DNA of 64,000 bases from Flavobacterium sasangense DSM 21067 (GTDB lineage: Bacteria > Bacteroidota > Bacteroidia > Flavobacteriales > Flavobacteriaceae): NCBI RefSeq assembly GCF_000686885.1, contig NZ_JMLU01000008.1:62001-126000 (forward strand), read 5' to 3'. Position numbers and translations under genes: made by a program. The notes beneath the pieces were generated by a model, which made no database searches, was not told the DNA's origin, and saw only the letters and a program-made list of their open reading frames with translations. Every line of letters begins with the position of its first letter. The stretch's first letter is position 1. Shown here in pieces: positions 13,974 to 23,656 of the stretch.

Positions 13974-14972
13974 ATGTCTATTCAAAATGTCCGTTTAGAA
14001 GTGATGCAATTTCTAGAAAAGAAAATTGACCACTTCATGGAAGAATTCTTAATTCCAGTTGAAAAAATCTGGCAACCTACTGATTTACTTCCCAATTCTG
14101 AAAACGAAAACTTTATTGAAGAAGTTTCGGAACTTCGTGAAATTGCTAAAGATTTACCTTATGATTTTTGGGTTACACTAGTTGGTGATACCATTACTGA
14201 AGAAGCTTTACCAACCTACGAAACCTGGTTAATGGATGTAGAAGGTGTTTCTCAAAAAGGAGAAAAAGGCGATAACGGTTGGGCAAAATGGTTACGTCAA
14301 TGGACAGGTGAAGAAAACCGCCACGGAGATGTATTAAACAAATATTTATACCTTTCAGGAAGAGTAAATATGCGTGAGGTTGAAGTTACAACACAGCATT
14401 TAATCAACGATGGTTTTGATCCTGGAACTGATCGAGATCCATACAAGAACTTTGTTTTCACTAGTTTTCAAGAATTAGCTACGTATGTTTCACACAATCG
14501 TGTAGCACAGATGGCGAAGAAATTTGGTGATAAAAAATTATTCAAAATGTGTAATTTAATTGCTGGAGACGAAATGCGTCATCACTTAGCCTATAGTGAA
14601 TTTGTAAAACGTATTTTTGAAATTGACCCAAGCGAAATGATGTTGTCATTTCAATACATGATGAAGAAAAAAATTACGATGCCTGCACATTTAATTAGAG
14701 AATCTGGTGAAAGCATTGGAACTGCATTTGAAAAATTCTCAGAATCAGCACAACGTTTAGGTGTTTACACGGCGATGGATTATGTAGACATTCTAAAAAA
14801 ATTGAATGAGAAATGGGAAATTGATAAAATTACCAATCTTAGCGATGAAGCAGAAAAAGCTAGAGATTATTTAATGAAATTACCTGAAAGAATGACAAGA
14901 ATTTCGGAACGATTGGTAGTTCCTGCTGAAGGACAACTTTTTAAATGGGTGCAGCCTGCTTTAGTAAAATAA
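13974..14972 (+). CDS. Acyl-ACP desaturase (ferritin-like di-iron type)
   Basis: 332 residues, soluble. Two di-iron ligand motifs, E-E-N-R-H-G (around residue 111) and D-E-M-R-H-H (around 202), are those of stearoyl-ACP delta-9 desaturases, which add a double bond to acyl-ACP with O2 and reduced ferredoxin. The five-base gap after the acyltransferase suggests an operon making unsaturated membrane lipids. Length fits bacterial members; plant enzymes have an extra transit peptide. The gene ends before a terminator at 14994. Confidence 0.92.
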   Translation: MSIQNVRLEVMQFLEKKIDHFMEEFLIPVEKIWQPTDLLPNSENENFIEEVSELREIAKDLPYDFWVTLVGDTITEEALPTYETWLMDVEGVSQKGEKGDNGWAKWLRQWTGEENRHGDVLNKYLYLSGRVNMREVEVTTQHLINDGFDPGTDRDPYKNFVFTSFQELATYVSHNRVAQMAKKFGDKKLFKMCNLIAGDEMRHHLAYSEFVKRIFEIDPSEMMLSFQYMMKKKITMPAHLIRESGESIGTAFEKFSESAQRLGVYTAMDYVDILKKLNEKWEIDKITNLSDEAEKARDYLMKLPERMTRISERLVVPAEGQLFKWVQPALVK

Positions 14973-14993
14973 CATTCAAAAAATAAATTTGAG

Positions 14994-15027
14994 ATTCCAA
15001 ATTCCGTTATGAGTTTGGAATTTTTTT
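14994..15027 (+). terminator. Intrinsic terminator after desaturase
   Basis: ATTCCAAA and TTTGGAAT form an 8-bp stem with a 12-base loop, followed by TTTTTTG. Confidence 0.7.
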
Positions 15028-15040
15028 GTAAATTAGAACC

Positions 15041-15685
15041 ATGCAAATTATCAACAATACTATACTTTTTGTTAAGAATCAACTAACTCATGCTGAGGGT
15101 GGTCACGATTGGTTTCACATTGAAAGAGTTTATAAAAATGCTTTATTAATTGCCGAAGAAGAAGAATGTGACTTAACAGTAGTGAAATTAGCCGCTTTGC
15201 TTCATGATATTGCAGATTCTAAATTTCATGGTGGTGATGAATCCGTTGGACCAAAAACAGCAAGAACTTTTTTGGAATCCCAAAATGTTTCTGAAGCTAT
15301 CATTTCACATGTGATTGCGATTATTGAAAACATTTCGTTTAAAGGCGGGAATTTCGAAAAAGATTTTCACTCAAAAGAATTAGAAATCGTTCAAGATGCC
15401 GATCGATTGGATGCGATTGGCGCGATTGGAATTGCTCGTACTTTTAATTATGGAGGATTCAAAAATCGTCCGTTGTACAATCCTAATATTCAACCTAATT
15501 TGAATATGAGTAAAGAAGAATATAAGAATAGTGAATCCCCAACTTTGAATCACTTTTACGAAAAATTATTACTTCTAAAAGATAAAATGAACACCGAAAC
15601 AGGTAAAAAAATCGCTCAAAAACGTCATGATTTTATGGTAACATTTTTGAGTCAATTTTATGCTGAATGGGATGGTCAGGAATAA
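15041..15685 (+). CDS. HD-domain phosphohydrolase
   Basis: 214 residues of the HD superfamily (YedJ/PgpH-like small hydrolases): conserved H-D-W-F-H, L-L-H-D-I-A-D-S-K and Q-D-A-D-R-L-D-A-I-G, which supply the metal ligands. Members hydrolyse nucleotides or phosphate esters; the substrate is not known. It is a single cytoplasmic domain without sensor parts. It stops at a bidirectional terminator shared with the converging gene at 15719. Confidence 0.85.
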   Translation: MQIINNTILFVKNQLTHAEGGHDWFHIERVYKNALLIAEEEECDLTVVKLAALLHDIADSKFHGGDESVGPKTARTFLESQNVSEAIISHVIAIIENISFKGGNFEKDFHSKELEIVQDADRLDAIGAIGIARTFNYGGFKNRPLYNPNIQPNLNMSKEEYKNSESPTLNHFYEKLLLLKDKMNTETGKKIAQKRHDFMVTFLSQFYAEWDGQE

Positions 15686-15717
15686 AAAAGGAGATTGTTT
15701 TCACAATCTCCTTTTTT
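15686..15717. terminator. Bidirectional terminator
   Basis: GGAGATTGT / ACAATCTCC stem with TTTC-type loop, flanked by an A-run and a T-run, between converging genes. Confidence 0.9.
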
Positions 15718-15718
15718 A

Positions 15719-17338
15719 TTATAAAGTAACTTTTAGTAGTTGTTTTTTCTTGCCTTTTTGACCTAAAAAAACAATCGAATCATCAATGAATACTCCTTTT
15801 GAAACCATAAAAGGAACATCATTTTCTTCATCACTTAGTATTTGTTTGTATAAGAAATCACCCTTTTCATTCATTGATATAACAAATAAATTAGAATTAG
15901 TAAGCCAATTCGTTCCTTTAAATTCGATTCTTTGATTAGATAACTCTCTCATTTTATCTTTAGCATTTATAAAAAAATAATTTTTATTATTTGATAAGCA
16001 AGATTGGTAAGAAATAAAAGGGCTGTCTTCAGGATTGCCAACTGATTGTCTTTTATTAATATTTCTTGCGCTAATTAAATCACCTTTATTGTTTAATCTT
16101 AAAGATATGATATCGTCGTAATTATATAATTTGCTATTTGAGGAATTATTAGTCGTAGCATATTGCTCTTCACTATTAACAACTAATCCATCCTCTTGCA
16201 AATAAACATTTTTAATAATAATATTTTTAAGTTCATTATATTTATTTTCTCCATATTTATCGAAAACAAATTGCTGAGTAAAAGAGGAATATTTTGAATT
16301 TTTTATCTCTAAATTATGCGAATCTAATTCAAAAAATGCAATACCACTATATTTAAAATCAGCATTATCAGAATAAAAACCAAGTCCATAAAGCTTATCT
16401 TTCAAACAGAAAAAACTTAATGATGGCAAATAATGATTTTCGACATTTATTCTCTTTGTTTTAACATCAGTTGAACTTACTTGTTTTATCTCATAAAAAT
16501 ATTCTCCACCAGATTCCTTATTTTTCAATTCCGTTGAATAAATCTTTTGAGTTAAATAAATAACTTCTAAGTTTTCATGCAATTCAATGTTTTTATTAAT
16601 TACAGTGTTTTTTTCAAATGAAAAATCTTTTTCTATTTTTTGATTCAAGCTTAAATCAAAAAGAAATAATTTGGTGTTTTCTTTACTTCCGTATTTAAAA
16701 CTCACTGCTATTGAAAACATTGTTTTTTGATTGTTTACTTTAAAAACAACATCAGATGAACTGTTATTCTCAGAAACTTTTGAATTTACGTTACTGAAAA
16801 AACCAATACGGTTACTACTTTCCTGTTCAAACAAACCTAAATTACTTATGTTCTTATCTAATAAATATTCATTGTAGTAATGTGTTTCAAGTCCAAAACC
16901 TTTAACTAATTCTTTATTTAATTTAAAAAGTTCCTTTTTAGACACTTTGTAATTTTCATCAACAATATTAGCCAGACAAACGTAATTTTTACCCTTTAAA
17001 TCATAAAACATTTCTATAATATAAAATTTAGAATCTTTGAAAAAAGCTCCTATAACCAAACTATATTTTTCTGAAACTGGATGCGATATTTCAAATTCAA
17101 ATTCTTTAATTTTTTTTAATGATTTATCATATTTTTCAATATAAAAACCTCGCTTCGTTGAAACACTACTTTTAAATGACCGAAGAATATGAATATCGTT
17201 TACATTAGCTTTCTCAACTAAAATAATTTTAGAGTCTTTATATTCATCTGCAAAAAGTTCGCTTTTCTCAATTTTAAAAGTTAAGTCTTGAGCTACTAAA
17301 AAAGTTGAAAAAAAAAGAAAAAAGATTATTTTATTCAT
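15719..17338 (-). CDS. Exported protein of unknown function
   Basis: 539 residues. The N-terminus M-N-K-I-I-F-F-L-F-F-S-T-F-L-V-A-Q is a Sec signal peptide of the typical Flavobacterium form. The rest is beta-rich with many Lys, Glu and Ser and repeated blocks of the kind K-x-Y-x-I-E / L-F-x-L-N, which could be a beta-propeller, but no repeat family can be named. It has no sorting domain or lipobox, so a periplasmic place is likely. It ends with L-L-K-V-T-L. Next to enoyl-CoA hydratase but no functional link is apparent. Confidence 0.75.
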   Translation of the reverse strand: MNKIIFFLFFSTFLVAQDLTFKIEKSELFADEYKDSKIILVEKANVNDIHILRSFKSSVSTKRGFYIEKYDKSLKKIKEFEFEISHPVSEKYSLVIGAFFKDSKFYIIEMFYDLKGKNYVCLANIVDENYKVSKKELFKLNKELVKGFGLETHYYNEYLLDKNISNLGLFEQESSNRIGFFSNVNSKVSENNSSSDVVFKVNNQKTMFSIAVSFKYGSKENTKLFLFDLSLNQKIEKDFSFEKNTVINKNIELHENLEVIYLTQKIYSTELKNKESGGEYFYEIKQVSSTDVKTKRINVENHYLPSLSFFCLKDKLYGLGFYSDNADFKYSGIAFFELDSHNLEIKNSKYSSFTQQFVFDKYGENKYNELKNIIIKNVYLQEDGLVVNSEEQYATTNNSSNSKLYNYDDIISLRLNNKGDLISARNINKRQSVGNPEDSPFISYQSCLSNNKNYFFINAKDKMRELSNQRIEFKGTNWLTNSNLFVISMNEKGDFLYKQILSDEENDVPFMVSKGVFIDDSIVFLGQKGKKKQLLKVTL

Positions 17339-17345
17339 AATAACA

Positions 17346-18122
17346 TTATTTCCCTGGAAACTCTGCTTTACGTTTTTCTAAAAATGCAGTTGTTCCTTCT
17401 TTAAAATCTTCGGTTCCAAAACAAAAACCAAAGTTTTTAATTTCTACTTCATAACCATTCGTTCCGTCTTCAAAATTGGCATTAATAGCTTCAATTGCTT
17501 TTGCGATAGCTACACTTGAATTTTTTGTGATTTTTGTTGCAATTCCTTTAGCCAATTCTAACAATTCTGCTTGCGGAACAACATGGTTTACTAAGCCGTA
17601 GTTTTTAGCGGTTTCGGCATCAATCATGCCAGCAGTCATAATCATTTCCATAGCACGACCTTTTCCTACTAATTGTGCTAAACGTTGTGTTCCTCCATAA
17701 CCTGGAATAACTCCTAACGTTACTTCAGGTAATCCCATTTTTGCGTTATCTGATGCTACTCTAAAATGACATGACATCGCTAATTCTAATCCGCCACCTA
17801 AAGCAAAACCGTTTACAGCTGCAATTACTGGAGTGCTTAAATTTTGCACAAAATCAAACAACAATCTTTGCCCTTCAGCAGCTAATTTTCCACCTTCTTC
17901 TACTGAAAAATGCGCGAATTCTGAAATATCGGCTCCTGCAACAAAAGCTTTTTCTCCACTACCCGTTACAATAATTGCTTTTACTGATTTATCTTCGTTT
18001 AACGATTTAAATCCATCGTGTAATTCTTGAATAGTTGCCTTATTTAAAGCATTTAATTTCGTTGGTCTGTTAATCGTTACAATTGCAATAGCATCATGTT
18101 TTTCAATAAGAATATTTTCCAT
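17346..18122 (-). CDS. Enoyl-CoA hydratase/isomerase family protein
   Basis: 258 residues, the usual length for a crotonase. Oxyanion-hole segments F-V-A-G-A-D-I-S-E-F and G-F-A-L-G-G-G-L-E-L are present, and both catalytic glutamates are conserved (L-G-G-G-L-E and L-P-E-V-T-L-G-V-I-P-G). It probably hydrates 2-enoyl-CoA to 3-hydroxyacyl-CoA in beta-oxidation or a related acyl-CoA route. Seven bases upstream of the exported-protein gene on the same strand and 15 after the histidine kinase gene. Family members vary in substrate, so the exact one is not assigned. Confidence 0.9.
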   Translation of the reverse strand: MENILIEKHDAIAIVTINRPTKLNALNKATIQELHDGFKSLNEDKSVKAIIVTGSGEKAFVAGADISEFAHFSVEEGGKLAAEGQRLLFDFVQNLSTPVIAAVNGFALGGGLELAMSCHFRVASDNAKMGLPEVTLGVIPGYGGTQRLAQLVGKGRAMEMIMTAGMIDAETAKNYGLVNHVVPQAELLELAKGIATKITKNSSVAIAKAIEAINANFEDGTNGYEVEIKNFGFCFGTEDFKEGTTAFLEKRKAEFPGK

Positions 18123-18137
18123 CTTTACTTGTTTTGA

Positions 18138-19607
18138 TTATTTATTTATTGGGAAAGAAACCAAAAATTCAGTTCCCACATTAGGTTCCGTTTCAAAGGT
18201 AATTGTTCCGTTATAATTTTCTATAATATTTTTAATAATAGCTAAACCAAGTCCCATTCCGCTTGATTTTGTAGTGAATTTTGGTTCAAAAACGCGTTCC
18301 TGATTTTCTTTTGAAATTCCTTTTCCGTTGTCTTTTACTGCAATTTTAACTTCGTTATCTTGTCTAAAAACCGTAACAAAAACCAATTTATTTTCTTGTT
18401 CTTCCGGGATAGCTTGAATTGCGTTTTTAACCAAATTGGTAATTACACGAATTAGTTGTGTTCGATCTAATTTAGCTATAATTTCATCTTCCAATGCTGA
18501 AAACTGAATGTAATCTTCATTAAAAATTTCCAATGCCATCTTTACAATTCGAACCACATTTAAGGTTTCGTTTTGCTGAGCAGGCATCGTTGCAAAATTT
18601 GAAAAAGCACCCGCAACAGCTGTCATCGTATCAATTTGTTGTAAAATTGTTTTAGTGTAATCGTCTAATTTTTGGGTTATATTCGGATCATTTGGATCAA
18701 ATTTTCTTTGAAAACTTTGCACAGTTAATCGCATTGGTGTTAGTGGATTTTTGATTTCATGTGCTACTTGTTTTGCCATTTCGCGCCAAGCTTGTTCTCT
18801 TTCACTTTGAGCTAAAATCGTAGCACTTTCTTCTAACTTGTCAACCATAGTATTGTATGATTTAATCAGCAAGTTGATCTCTTTACTTCCATCTTCAATT
18901 ACAATTTTCTCATTGCGTTGATTCAATTGTGTTTCTTCAATTTTATCGCTAATAATCTTCAACGATTTTGTAATGTAACTTGATAAGAAGTAGGAAAGAA
19001 TAATTGAAATTAAAAACATGAAAATATACACCTGTCCAAATCGAATTAAGAAATTTTGAACTTCATTATCATAAAACTCAGTGTTTTCTTCATATGGTAA
19101 ATTTAAAATCCCCATAGGTTTAAACTTGGTATCCTTTAAATAAGAATAAGAAGAACGAAACGATTGTCCATCAACTTTTGAAAACTCAATGTAGCGTTTA
19201 TCTAATGAAGATTGTATGATTTTTAATGTGGATGGATTGATTTTAGGTTTGTCTTTATCAAACTTAAAAATAGCTTTTGACGAAATCAATAATTTTCCTT
19301 TCAAATCGAAAAAATTAATTTCCATACTATGAATATCCGCCAATTCAAAAATTTTATCTTTAAAAATTAATGGAATATTTTCTGTTGTAAGTGGATAAGT
19401 AGTGGTTTGAAGCACGTAATTAATATGCTCAGTAATAGCAGCTTCTTTTCTTTCTAGCCTATCTTGATGATATTCACGAGCTTCTTTTCTAAATTGATAA
19501 ATAGAAACTGCAGCAATAAGAACAGATGCAATTAACGTTAAGAATATCATGGAAAGAAATATTCTTACACGCAAGGAAAGGTTCTTAAAGTTTAATATTC
19601 TATCCAT
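18138..19607 (-). CDS. Sensor histidine kinase, NtrY-like
   Basis: 489 residues: TM segment about 15-38, an extracytoplasmic domain (about 40-190), a second TM (about 195-215), a HAMP-like linker, HisKA with H-E-I-K-N-P-L-T-P-M-R-L, and a HATPase with N-L-V-K-N-A-I-Q-A, D-N-G-K-G and G-M-G-L-G-L-A motifs. H-E-I-K-N-P-L-T-P-M-R-L resembles the NtrY/NtrB-type box. No response regulator gene is adjacent, so it is an orphan kinase. It lies between hemJ and the enoyl-CoA hydratase, 15 bases from each, and is probably cotranscribed with hemH-hemJ. Confidence 0.92.
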   Translation of the reverse strand: MDRILNFKNLSLRVRIFLSMIFLTLIASVLIAAVSIYQFRKEAREYHQDRLERKEAAITEHINYVLQTTTYPLTTENIPLIFKDKIFELADIHSMEINFFDLKGKLLISSKAIFKFDKDKPKINPSTLKIIQSSLDKRYIEFSKVDGQSFRSSYSYLKDTKFKPMGILNLPYEENTEFYDNEVQNFLIRFGQVYIFMFLISIILSYFLSSYITKSLKIISDKIEETQLNQRNEKIVIEDGSKEINLLIKSYNTMVDKLEESATILAQSEREQAWREMAKQVAHEIKNPLTPMRLTVQSFQRKFDPNDPNITQKLDDYTKTILQQIDTMTAVAGAFSNFATMPAQQNETLNVVRIVKMALEIFNEDYIQFSALEDEIIAKLDRTQLIRVITNLVKNAIQAIPEEQENKLVFVTVFRQDNEVKIAVKDNGKGISKENQERVFEPKFTTKSSGMGLGLAIIKNIIENYNGTITFETEPNVGTEFLVSFPINK

Positions 19608-19622
19608 TTGTTGTGCTAAAAA

Positions 19623-20168
19623 TTAGCTGTTATTTTTTTCTCGGATTTTCTTGTATAATTTAAATCCTAACATTAATAGAATTGAAAAAGTAAGAATACC
19701 AACAACTCCAAAAATCCAATTAATTGCATCTCTAACAATTATTAAAAAAACTACTGCAAAAAGTATAATAGTAGCACCTTCGTTCCAAATTCTAAAAAAA
19801 TTACCCGAATGTTTTACTTCGTTTTTTTGTAATTGTTTAAATATTTGATGGCATTTTAAATGATATAAATATAGCAAAAAAACAAAGCACAATTTTACCT
19901 GAAAATAATCAGCATAAATCAAGCCATATTTGAAATATAGCATCCAAAAAGCAAAAAGACTTGCTAAAATAGCGCTTGGCCAAGTAATAATATACCACAA
20001 ACGGTATTGCATTAATTGATATTGTTTAATCAATATGTCTTGTTCAGGTTGAGATTTTTGTTTAGCCTCTGCGTGATAAACAAATAACCTAACAATGTAA
20101 AACAACCCAGCAAACCAAGTAACCACAAAAATTAAATGCAACGATTTTATGTAATTGTATAATTCCAT
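19623..20168 (-). CDS. hemJ: Protoporphyrinogen IX oxidase HemJ
   Basis: 181 residues with about four to five TM helices. The N-terminal L-H-L-I-F-V-V-T-W-F-A-G-L-F-Y-I-V-R and the conserved His11, plus F-R-I-W-N-E near residue 125, fit the HemJ family. HemJ oxidises protoporphyrinogen IX to protoporphyrin IX in the inner membrane, the step before ferrochelatase. It starts five bases after hemH, which supports the call. CopD-family proteins share this fold, but the neighbour decides it. Confidence 0.88.
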   Translation of the reverse strand: MELYNYIKSLHLIFVVTWFAGLFYIVRLFVYHAEAKQKSQPEQDILIKQYQLMQYRLWYIITWPSAILASLFAFWMLYFKYGLIYADYFQVKLCFVFLLYLYHLKCHQIFKQLQKNEVKHSGNFFRIWNEGATIILFAVVFLIIVRDAINWIFGVVGILTFSILLMLGFKLYKKIREKNNS

Positions 20169-20173
20169 TTATA

Positions 20174-21196
20174 TTAATTTTGAAAAGCCCATTGATCAAT
20201 CCAACGGCTCATGGTTTTTACCCAATCTTCACTATCGTTTAAACATGGAATGGATAAGAAATTTTCACCTCCGTTTTCTTTAAAACTATGTGCTGCTTCC
20301 ATTCCAATTTCTTCTAAAGTTTCTAAACAATCCGATACAAAAGCTGGAGTAACAACAGCTAAATTTTTAATGCCTTTTTGAGCTAATCCATCAATGGTAG
20401 CATCGGTATAAGGTTGTAACCAAGGATCGCGACCTAAACGAGATTGAAAAGAGGTACTGTATTTTCCTTCTTCCAAACCTAAAAATTCGGCCACTTGTTT
20501 AGTAGTTTCATAACATTGATGACGATAGCAGAATTCATGTGCTTTTGAAGGTGTATTGCAACAACTTCCATCAATTTTACAATGCGATTTTGTTACATCT
20601 GATTTTTTAATGTGTCGCTCTGGAACACCATGATACGAAAACAATAAATAATCTGATTTGAAATTATCTAAAGCCGATTTGATAGAATTAGACAAATCAC
20701 GAATGTAATCTGGTTGGTTATAAAAAGCTGGAAGAACCGTGAATTCCATTTTTGGGAATTGTTTTTTGCGAATTTCTTCGGCTAATACTAAAATAGTTTC
20801 AGTAGTTGCCATAGCAAACTGAGGATACAATGGAATTAATAAAACCTCATCAACCTCTTGATTGTGTAATTCTTTTAAACCAAATTCGATACTTGGATTT
20901 CCATAACGCATGGCTAAAGAAACCGGAATACTTACTTGTTCTTGAACTTTATTTTGTAATCGTTTTGATAACACAATTAATGGTGAACCTTCTTCCCACC
21001 AAATTTTTTTGTATGCTTTAGCTGATTTTTTTGGACGAGTATTTAAAATAATTCCTTTTACTAGTAAGGCTCTAAGTAAATAAGGGACATCGATAACACG
21101 TTCGTCCATTAAAAATTCATCTAAATATTTTCTAACATCTTTTGGCTCAGGGCTATCCGGTGAACCTAAATTAATTAACAGTACTCCTTTTTTCAT
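20174..21196 (-). CDS. hemH: Ferrochelatase with internal cysteine-rich insert
   Basis: 340 residues. Motifs L-L-I-N-L-G-S-P-D, F-S-Y-H-G-V-P-E-R with catalytic His189, F-Q-S-R-L-G-R-D-P-W-L-Q-P-Y-T and C-L-E-T-L-E-E-I-G. It inserts Fe2+ into protoporphyrin IX, last step of heme synthesis. Between H-G-V-P-E-R and the T-T-K-Q helix there is an extra stretch with five cysteines (206, 212, 213, 223, 228), absent from E. coli HemH and similar to the internal [2Fe-2S]-binding insert reported for some bacterial ferrochelatases. The gene is followed by hemJ; the AraC gene lies 97 bases upstream. Confidence 0.95.
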   Translation of the reverse strand: MKKGVLLINLGSPDSPEPKDVRKYLDEFLMDERVIDVPYLLRALLVKGIILNTRPKKSAKAYKKIWWEEGSPLIVLSKRLQNKVQEQVSIPVSLAMRYGNPSIEFGLKELHNQEVDEVLLIPLYPQFAMATTETILVLAEEIRKKQFPKMEFTVLPAFYNQPDYIRDLSNSIKSALDNFKSDYLLFSYHGVPERHIKKSDVTKSHCKIDGSCCNTPSKAHEFCYRHQCYETTKQVAEFLGLEEGKYSTSFQSRLGRDPWLQPYTDATIDGLAQKGIKNLAVVTPAFVSDCLETLEEIGMEAAHSFKENGGENFLSIPCLNDSEDWVKTMSRWIDQWAFQN

Positions 21197-21293
21197 TTTC
21201 TTTTTTTTATAAAAGTAATCAATCTTATTTTTAAGGAAAGTTTTATATACGTTTTTTATCTATGATACGATTTACAAAATCAATATAATTGAA

Positions 21294-22169
21294 CTATTCA
21301 ATATTAGCATTCAAATTCATTAAATATTTTTTAGGTGTCGTACCAAATTTTTTCTTGAAGGCAGCAATAAAATGGCTACCTGTACTATAACCAATTTTCA
21401 ATCCCACTTCATTTACATTATACGAACCACTATCTAACAATTGACGTGCATAATCCATTTTGTAGTCAAATAGAAATCCGTAAACCGTATCGCCATAAAT
21501 TTGTTTGAAACCCATTTTTAGCTTTTTAAGACTCAACCCTACTTGTTCCGATAAAACTTCTAATGTAGGAGGCTCGGCCATATTAGCAATGATAATTTCT
21601 TTTGCCTTCTTAATTTTTAAAACGTTCTCTTCGTCAATTAAAAACGGACATTGTTCCGCATTTGGATCCTCGGAACGATTAAAATACAAACTCAACAGTT
21701 CATATCCTTTTCCTTTATAATATAAGTTTTTGATAAACGAATTTAAATTATAATGGAATATTTGACTCAACACAATTGACATAGAAGGACTTATGTCATT
21801 TTCTTTATAATATTTCTTGTCTTTATTTTCTTCACTTAAAAAAGGAATATTTTCCGCTTCTGCTGAAAATAATCCATGGAATTTTTTTATAGATACAATA
21901 ACCGAAATTATCCAAGTATTGGGTGCTAATTCTAAATGAATAGGCAATTCCTTTTGCGGATTATAAAACAAAAGAGATTTCTCTTCTCTTAAATCTAAAG
22001 CATAATTCCCATGATTGAAAATAAATTTACCCTTCCCTTTTAAACCAAAATGAAACTGAATAAGTCCTTGGTTTACAGGTCGTTCTATTTTAATTATTTC
22101 ATTACTATCATTTTGAAAACGCAATAAAATAAAGTCGTTTTCAATTTTTATTTCTTCTAATGAACCCAT
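21294..22169 (-). CDS. AraC-family transcriptional regulator
   Basis: 291 residues from the ATG at 22167-22169 (M-G-S-L-E-E-I-K). A longer frame to 22337 begins with a membrane-like stretch and is unlikely to be real. The N-terminal half is a cupin-like sensor domain; the C-terminal 100 residues form two helix-turn-helix units: L-E-V-L-S-E-Q-V-G-L-S and V-N-E-V-G-L-K-I-G-Y-S-T-G-S-H-F, ending F-K-K-K-F-G-T-T-P-K-K-Y. It resembles the PchR/iron-type regulators in layout. Divergent from hemA and upstream of hemH, so control of heme genes is plausible but unproven. Confidence 0.88.
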   Translation of the reverse strand: MGSLEEIKIENDFILLRFQNDSNEIIKIERPVNQGLIQFHFGLKGKGKFIFNHGNYALDLREEKSLLFYNPQKELPIHLELAPNTWIISVIVSIKKFHGLFSAEAENIPFLSEENKDKKYYKENDISPSMSIVLSQIFHYNLNSFIKNLYYKGKGYELLSLYFNRSEDPNAEQCPFLIDEENVLKIKKAKEIIIANMAEPPTLEVLSEQVGLSLKKLKMGFKQIYGDTVYGFLFDYKMDYARQLLDSGSYNVNEVGLKIGYSTGSHFIAAFKKKFGTTPKKYLMNLNANIE

Positions 22170-22262
22170 AGCGATATTTTTTCGTATATGAATCAAGTTA
22201 ATATAGTGTTTGTTATTTAGAATTATTCTACATAAACCACTTGTTAACACTTGAATATAGTA

Positions 22263-22315
22263 CAAATTTAATGAAATAATGCAAAAAAGATAGAATTGTC
22301 TTTGAAATATCTTTG
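22263..22315. promoter_or_regulatory. Divergent AraC/hemA promoter region
   Basis: On the plus strand TATCTTTG (22308-22315) fits the Bacteroidota -7 consensus TAnnTTTG, giving a leader of about 80 bases to hemA. On the minus strand TAAATTTG (22270-22263) fits the same consensus for the AraC gene. Neither has a clear -33 TTTG at 19-21 bases, which may mean that an activator is needed. Confidence 0.4.
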
Positions 22316-22399
22316 AGCGACATAAAAAGTACTTCAAGCGTTGTTTTTATAAAATTGGAAAATATAATTTTGTTAAACTTTTAGGAAAGAGTAGATCAT

Positions 22400-23656
22400 A
22401 TGGAAAACAATACATTTGCAAAGCATCCAACATTCTATGCCGTGGGTTTGAGTTACAAGAAAGCGGATGCTGAAATGAGAGGGAAATTTAGTTTAGACGA
22501 ACAATCCAAGACTAATTTATTACATCAAGCCAAAGCAGAAGGTATTGATAGTTTAATTGTAACCTCTACCTGTAACAGAACTGAAATTTATGGTTTTGCT
22601 CAACACCCTTTTCAATTAATCAAACTATTGTGTGAAAACAGTCAAGGAACGGTTGAAGATTTTCAAAAAGTAGCTTTTGTATACAAAAATAGTGAAGCTA
22701 TTAATCACATGTTTCGAGTTGGAACAGGTTTAGACAGTCAAATCTTAGGTGATTTTGAGATTATAAGTCAACTAAAAAATGCTTTCGTAAAAAGTAAAGA
22801 ATTAAACTTAGTAAATGCTTTTTTAGAAAGATTAGTCAATGCGGTAATTCAGGCGAGTAGAAAAATCAAAAACGAAACCGAAATTTCTTCAGGCGCAACT
22901 TCTGTGTCATTTGCTTCGGTACAATACATTTTTAAAAATATAGAAGACATTGCTTCTAAAAATATTTTACTTTTTGGCACAGGAAAAATTGGAAGAAATA
23001 CTTGTGAAAACTTAGTAAAACACACCAAACACGAACAAATCACATTAATCAATAGAACTAAAGAAAAGGCTGAGAAATTAGCAAAAAAACTTGACGTTAT
23101 CGTAAAAGATTACACCGATTTACAAATAGAACTTCAAAAAGCGGATGTAGTTGTAGTAGCAACTGGAGCTCAAAACCCAACAGTTGACAAAGCCATCTTA
23201 AATTTGAAAAAACCTTTATTGATTTTAGATTTATCGATTCCGAAAAATGTAAACGAAAATGTAAAAGATATTGAAGGTGTTACTTTAGTACATATGGATG
23301 AGCTTTCGCAAATTACGGATGAAACTCTGGAAAACAGAAAAAAACACATTCCAGCAGCCGAAGCTATCATTGAAGAAATTAAAGACGAATTTATGGCTTG
23401 GACCAAACAACGTAAATTCGCCCCAACCATACACGCTTTAAAAGCAAAACTGAATACAATTAAAGAAGGAGAATTAAATTTTCAACGTAAAAAATTAGCT
23501 AATTTTGACGAAGAACAAGCCGAGTTGATTACGGCAAGAATCATTCAGAAAATCACAAATCATTTTGCTAATCATTTAAAAGATGATGAAACTATGGTGG
23601 ACGAAAGTATTGAATGGATTGAGAAAATTTTCCAATTAGAAACGGTTTCAAAATAA
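22400..23656 (+). CDS. hemA: Glutamyl-tRNA reductase
   Basis: 418 residues. The active-site T-S-T-C-N-R-T-E-I-Y carries the catalytic Cys, followed by G-S-Q-I-L-G-D-F-E and the NADPH-binding L-L-F-G-T-G-K-I-G-R-N-T. It reduces glutamyl-tRNA to glutamate-1-semialdehyde, the first committed step of C5 heme synthesis. Its stop overlaps the hemC start (TAATG). First gene of a long plus-strand hem operon; hemL is not in this window. Confidence 0.96.
   Translation: MENNTFAKHPTFYAVGLSYKKADAEMRGKFSLDEQSKTNLLHQAKAEGIDSLIVTSTCNRTEIYGFAQHPFQLIKLLCENSQGTVEDFQKVAFVYKNSEAINHMFRVGTGLDSQILGDFEIISQLKNAFVKSKELNLVNAFLERLVNAVIQASRKIKNETEISSGATSVSFASVQYIFKNIEDIASKNILLFGTGKIGRNTCENLVKHTKHEQITLINRTKEKAEKLAKKLDVIVKDYTDLQIELQKADVVVVATGAQNPTVDKAILNLKKPLLILDLSIPKNVNENVKDIEGVTLVHMDELSQITDETLENRKKHIPAAEAIIEEIKDEFMAWTKQRKFAPTIHALKAKLNTIKEGELNFQRKKLANFDEEQAELITARIIQKITNHFANHLKDDETMVDESIEWIEKIFQLETVSK

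Noticed and set aside
22170..22337. N-terminal extension of the AraC regulator
   Set aside because: The added residues are hydrophobic and unlike the family; the region also holds divergent promoter boxes.
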